DNA of 64,000 nt. Source: Ureibacillus acetophenoni. GTDB taxonomy: Bacteria > Bacillota > Bacilli > Bacillales_A > Planococcaceae. The position numbers and the translations under genes are program-made. Shown piece after piece: positions 61,130-64,000 of this stretch (within the stretch, counting starts at the first letter, position 1; each line of letters opens with the position of its first letter). The notes below the pieces were generated by a model that saw only the letters and a list, made by a program, of their open reading frames with translations, was not told the DNA's origin and ran no database searches. The DNA lies in the NCBI RefSeq assembly GCF_900220965.1, contig NZ_OBQC01000010.1:1-64000 (forward strand), read 5' to 3'.

Positions 61130-62383
61130 TTATACAGTCACCAATTCTACAGTTTCTATTTGTTCAACAATCTTCGTTGCAATTTTCTCTGCCAATAATA
61201 CTGGAACAGCATTCCCAATTTGTCTATACATTGAGTTTAAACTTCCTGTAAAAATAAAATCATTTGGAAACGATTGTAGAATTGCGCATTCACGTGCAGA
61301 TAATCTACGTTGGCGATTCACATGGATTTCAGGAGAAGTTGCAGTTATTGTATCACTTGGTCGATCCCAGTTTGTTATACGTAGTGATTGTTCAAATTTA
61401 ATTTCTTTTTCAACAAATGTAGTAACAACCTCATCGTATTTATCGTCGAAACCAAGAAGCCTTTTTAATTCCCACCAATCTGATGGTTTAGGAATGCTTC
61501 CTGATTTATTATCTTTTCTAAACCAATGGCCGGCAGTATGTCTATAACCAAAATGTTCATCAATTCTTTTAGTTGACCAACCTGATTTGCTACGCCAGTA
61601 TTTTAAGTAATCACAAATTTCAGCTTGATCTACTTCATATTTTCTTCCAAAGAAAGTGTCGTGAACTGTAGTAGAAGCGATATGATTATATATTTTTTCG
61701 CCATTAACTAGTACATATTCACTCGTTTTACCATTTTGAATTTCAACGTCAGCTAAGTAGCCAATAGCTTCTTCGACGGTAATATGGGGTAAAAGTTCTT
61801 TTTCGAATGAAAATAAATCTGTAGTTTTTGATAAATCTGCATGTGTTGGCTCTGGGAAAATATTTTCTGCTCCAATACGATTTCCGATAATGATAACACG
61901 TTCTCTAGCCTGAGGTACTCCGTAATCTGCAGCATTAAGTAATTTATATTCTACTTTATAACCAATCTTTTTAAAGTCTTCAATAATCATCTCAATAACT
62001 TTTCCACCAGCCATGGAAATTAGACCTTTTACATTCTCTGCTACAAAAAATTTTGGTTGTTTATCATTAATAATTCTAAGCATTTCGAGATATAAAAAAT
62101 TTCTCTCGTCTTTCATGCTTCTATTATTATTTGCAACACTGAATCCTTGGCAGGGGAATCCGCCAATAATAACGTCCACTTCTTTTGGAGTCCCAGGAAT
62201 ATCTTTTGAATCTACAGTTTTTATATCAACTAGATCTATATGATCTCCAATATTCTTTCTATATGTGTTTACAGCATCTTTATTAAAATCACAGGCCCAT
62301 AAGATATCAAATCCGGCTTTCTTAAATCCTAAATCCATACCTCCGGCTCCAGAAAATAGTGTGATAAGTGTTTTTTGTGGCAT
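61130..62383 (-). CDS. DNA (cytosine-5) methyltransferase
   Basis: 417 residues from ATG 62383 (AAAGGGTG upstream). All key motifs are present: I TLFSGAGGMDLGF, IV GGFPCQGFSVAN with catalytic Cys78, VI FVAENVKGL, VIII QARERVIIIG, IX RRLSARECAILQSFP and X YRQIGNAVPVLLAEKI. The target recognition region between VIII and IX contains HFGYRHTAGHWFRKDNKSG, seen in several type II m5C enzymes. It would protect host DNA from the flanking endonucleases. It could also supply the DrmMII role for the DISARM-like genes; both are inferences. Confidence 0.95.
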   Translation of the reverse strand: MPQKTLITLFSGAGGMDLGFKKAGFDILWACDFNKDAVNTYRKNIGDHIDLVDIKTVDSKDIPGTPKEVDVIIGGFPCQGFSVANNNRSMKDERNFLYLEMLRIINDKQPKFFVAENVKGLISMAGGKVIEMIIEDFKKIGYKVEYKLLNAADYGVPQARERVIIIGNRIGAENIFPEPTHADLSKTTDLFSFEKELLPHITVEEAIGYLADVEIQNGKTSEYVLVNGEKIYNHIASTTVHDTFFGRKYEVDQAEICDYLKYWRSKSGWSTKRIDEHFGYRHTAGHWFRKDNKSGSIPKPSDWWELKRLLGFDDKYDEVVTTFVEKEIKFEQSLRITNWDRPSDTITATSPEIHVNRQRRLSARECAILQSFPNDFIFTGSLNSMYRQIGNAVPVLLAEKIATKIVEQIETVELVTV

Positions 62384-62557
62384 ATTTATTCACCCTTTTC
62401 TATTTACTTTTCTATAATACATTAATTTGACCGCAAATGCAACATAGGCAAACTGAGATTATGATAAGTAAAATGTTAACTGAAAAACACTAGGCGGGAA
62501 CGTTTGTTCTTATTTTACAACTAAATCAGTAAATTTTCAACTTATTTAAATAGATAA

Positions 62558-62608
62558 TAAAACCCGTTATGGATACAACTGAATTGTATCTTAATCGGGT
62601 TTTTTAAC
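62558..62608. terminator. Terminator between endonuclease B and methyltransferase genes
   Basis: AAAACCCGTTATGGATACAA pairs with TTGTATCTTAATCGGGTTTT (two mismatches), flanked by A- and T-runs, so it can work in either direction. It lies just after the stop of endonuclease B. Confidence 0.88.
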
Positions 62609-62618
62609 AAATACAAAA

Positions 62619-63380
62619 TTATATTTTCTTTGTATAAAGAATGTTATCCGGACCGACTAATTCTTTAATATGTTTAATCTTATTATTAATATCCTCAGGC
62701 ATGTTTTCATTCCAAAGAATTATCTTTAAGCGACTTTGATTATTCAGAAGCTTAAACTGATGACATTTTGTATAATTAAAACGAATTTTACCAGGATTTT
62801 TACCTGCCACTAAAGGTTCGTCATTATATACATCTTTTAGAATTCCATTTGGCATACAAGTTAAATGAATCATATGAATATCGCCAGATTTATCGTATAA
62901 AATACATATAAAATAAGTAAAACAAGGTTTTAAAGTACCATCTGTTTTTCTGTATATAGGTGGTAGGTTACCTTTATAGGGACGATCCTCTTTCCCTCTT
63001 ACTTTAATAAAACCTTCATAACTGTTTTGATTATCACCAACGAAAATATTTTTAGTAATATCTCCAATATTATCTGTTGTTACTGTTTTAATATCTATGT
63101 GTACATAAGCATTATAAGTTTCAAAGAACATATCAGATCCAATAGGGGATGAGTTTGGCTGTCCGAATTGGTTGAATAACCAATAAAATATTCGTTCAGA
63201 TCCTACAGCGAAATCGGAAGTCTCTTGTCCTAAATATTGTTCCCACTGATTGCGTATTTCCTCTTTAGTGCTAAACCCATCTAACATTTTTTCCAGGTCA
63301 ATACTCAAGACGTGGTATATTTGTTTTAAATACTCATTTTCCCAGAATTCAATGTATTCTGGTGAATTAATTTCAAACAT
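62619..63380 (-). CDS. Putative type II restriction endonuclease (PD-(D/E)XK), copy B
   Basis: 253 residues from ATG 63380 (TTGGAGG upstream). Candidate active site: Asp83 in GSDMFFET, then AYVHIDIKTVT with Asp96-Ile-Lys98. VGDNQNSYEGFIKV, YKGNLPPIYRKTDG and MIHLTCMPNGILKDVYND align with the corresponding blocks of copy A, so the two are diverged homologues. It is about 47 residues shorter, mainly in the C-terminal part. Upstream of the methyltransferase gene, from which a terminator separates it. It may recognise the same site as copy A or a different one. Confidence 0.75.
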   Translation of the reverse strand: MFEINSPEYIEFWENEYLKQIYHVLSIDLEKMLDGFSTKEEIRNQWEQYLGQETSDFAVGSERIFYWLFNQFGQPNSSPIGSDMFFETYNAYVHIDIKTVTTDNIGDITKNIFVGDNQNSYEGFIKVRGKEDRPYKGNLPPIYRKTDGTLKPCFTYFICILYDKSGDIHMIHLTCMPNGILKDVYNDEPLVAGKNPGKIRFNYTKCHQFKLLNNQSRLKIILWNENMPEDINNKIKHIKELVGPDNILYTKKI

Positions 63381-63527
63381 ATATCTACCTCCAAATTAAC
63401 ACTATATTAAATAATAGTATCATAAAAGAGTTCTATTGAGGGTTGTTGGCAATATTTTAAATAGTGGGGAAGTATCCTTTTTTCCCCTAATAAAATAGAA
63501 ATGAAATGCAAAAGGGGATGAATTTTA

Positions 63528-64000
63528 ATGGCATATAGCTCTGAGGTAGGTAATGTAAATGTTGATGTACTTAAGGAGAAATTAAAGGTAGATAGAAAAG
63601 GTGCAGAAGTTGTTTTTCAAAATGAAGAGTTATTTATAATTTCCCCTTCAATACAAAATGGATCTAACTGGTTTGATTTAAGGAAAATTAATATAGAGAG
63701 ATTCTATAACAGCAAAAAAAAGGGCCTTTTATTGCTTCGTCATAATACCTACTTTCTAATTGCAGACCTAAATGACTTTACTACTCAAATGATGAGAAAA
63801 GAAGATATGAAATCTACATCAACAGGAGGAGATCATTGGAAATTTAATATAATTTCAATTGGTGATTTTTTTACAGTTTTTAATCTTAGTAATAAAAACG
63901 TTTTATATAGCATGAAATATTCAAATGTAGAAAATTTGAAAAAAGATGTTGATAAGTTTATAAAATCTATTAGTGCATATTCTGGTGAAGTTGATAGTGA
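63528..64000 (+). CDS. Hypothetical protein, runs off the window
   Basis: At least 157 residues, open to the window end; AAAGGGGATG lies upstream of ATG 63528. No signal peptide or membrane segment in the visible part. I do not recognise the family. The visible sequence alternates short beta-like stretches (EVVFQNEELFIISPS, KKGLLLLRHNTYFLIADLND) and is Lys/Asn/Ser-rich like neighbouring defence genes. It starts divergently from endonuclease B and may be another gene of the island. Confidence 0.65.
   Translation, partial: MAYSSEVGNVNVDVLKEKLKVDRKGAEVVFQNEELFIISPSIQNGSNWFDLRKINIERFYNSKKKGLLLLRHNTYFLIADLNDFTTQMMRKEDMKSTSTGGDHWKFNIISIGDFFTVFNLSNKNVLYSMKYSNVENLKKDVDKFIKSISAYSGEVDS

Noticed and set aside
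42251..64000. CRISPR array or cas genes
   Set aside because: No series of regularly spaced direct repeats and no Cas-like protein was seen.

Overview
The window is AT-rich chromosomal DNA of a low-GC Gram-positive bacterium of the order Bacillales. The reasons are the Bacillus-type tRNA cluster behind an rRNA operon, strong AGGAGG-type ribosome binding sites, an S-box (SAM-I) riboswitch, CcpA-type cre sites, lipoproteins with LSAC lipoboxes and a Hol_Tox-type type I toxin family. The Planococcaceae/Lysinibacillus side of the order is a guess from gene content only.

Layout. 1-1940: the 3' end of a 23S rRNA gene, 5S rRNA, 18 tRNA genes and a strong terminator. 2.5-6.7 kb: a visibly GC-richer pair encoding a secreted GH3 glycosidase and a beta-helix lipoprotein, bounded on both sides by copies of a dispersed TTAATTAA-containing hairpin. 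7-8 kb: a membrane diguanylate cyclase. 8.1-16.1 kb: a tricarboxylate-type locus (FAD dehydrogenase, divergent LysR regulator, CitA/CitB-type two-component system, TctCBA transporter, cre site). 16.3-20.5 kb: an M20 amidohydrolase and the SAM-riboswitch-controlled metNIQ methionine importer. 21-25.1 kb: two tandem secreted M14 peptidases, a cupin/HD-GYP protein and a small secreted protein. 25.3-37.4 kb: a type I toxin locus, a TetR/SDR pair with a palindromic operator, two alpha/beta hydrolases, an ABC exporter with a PLDc_N-like membrane protein, an M20 deacylase with a YfcC-type transporter, a GntP-type permease and deoD.

37.6-42 kb is a phage-like replication module (ORF6N-type protein, phage replisome protein, DnaB-like helicase, unknown gene), followed by a second copy of the type I toxin locus and a methyltransferase. 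I see no integrase or virion genes.

42.2-64 kb is a dense defence island. It opens with four single-gene nucleases: a reader-like domain plus NucS/DUF91-type nuclease, a NERD plus topoisomerase zinc ribbon protein, a coiled-coil Mrr nuclease, and a PD-(D/E)XK protein with a duplicated C-terminal domain. Then come a three-gene unit led by a GHKL (MORC/MutL-like) ATPase and a tightly coupled operon of SF1 helicase, DrmA-like SF2 helicase and DrmB-like DUF1998 protein. On the opposite strand lies a 5-methylcytosine methyltransferase flanked by two mutually homologous putative restriction endonucleases. The arrangement resembles DISARM but lacks a recognisable DrmC (PLD) or DrmD/DrmMI, and carries the SF1 helicase and GHKL unit instead. 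This is the best candidate for an undescribed or poorly described system here.

The layout suggests layered defence: the methyltransferase marks self DNA, the two endonucleases and the helicase pair act on unmarked DNA, and the GHKL unit may be a separate or accessory sensor. All functional claims are inferences from sequence; no database search was run.
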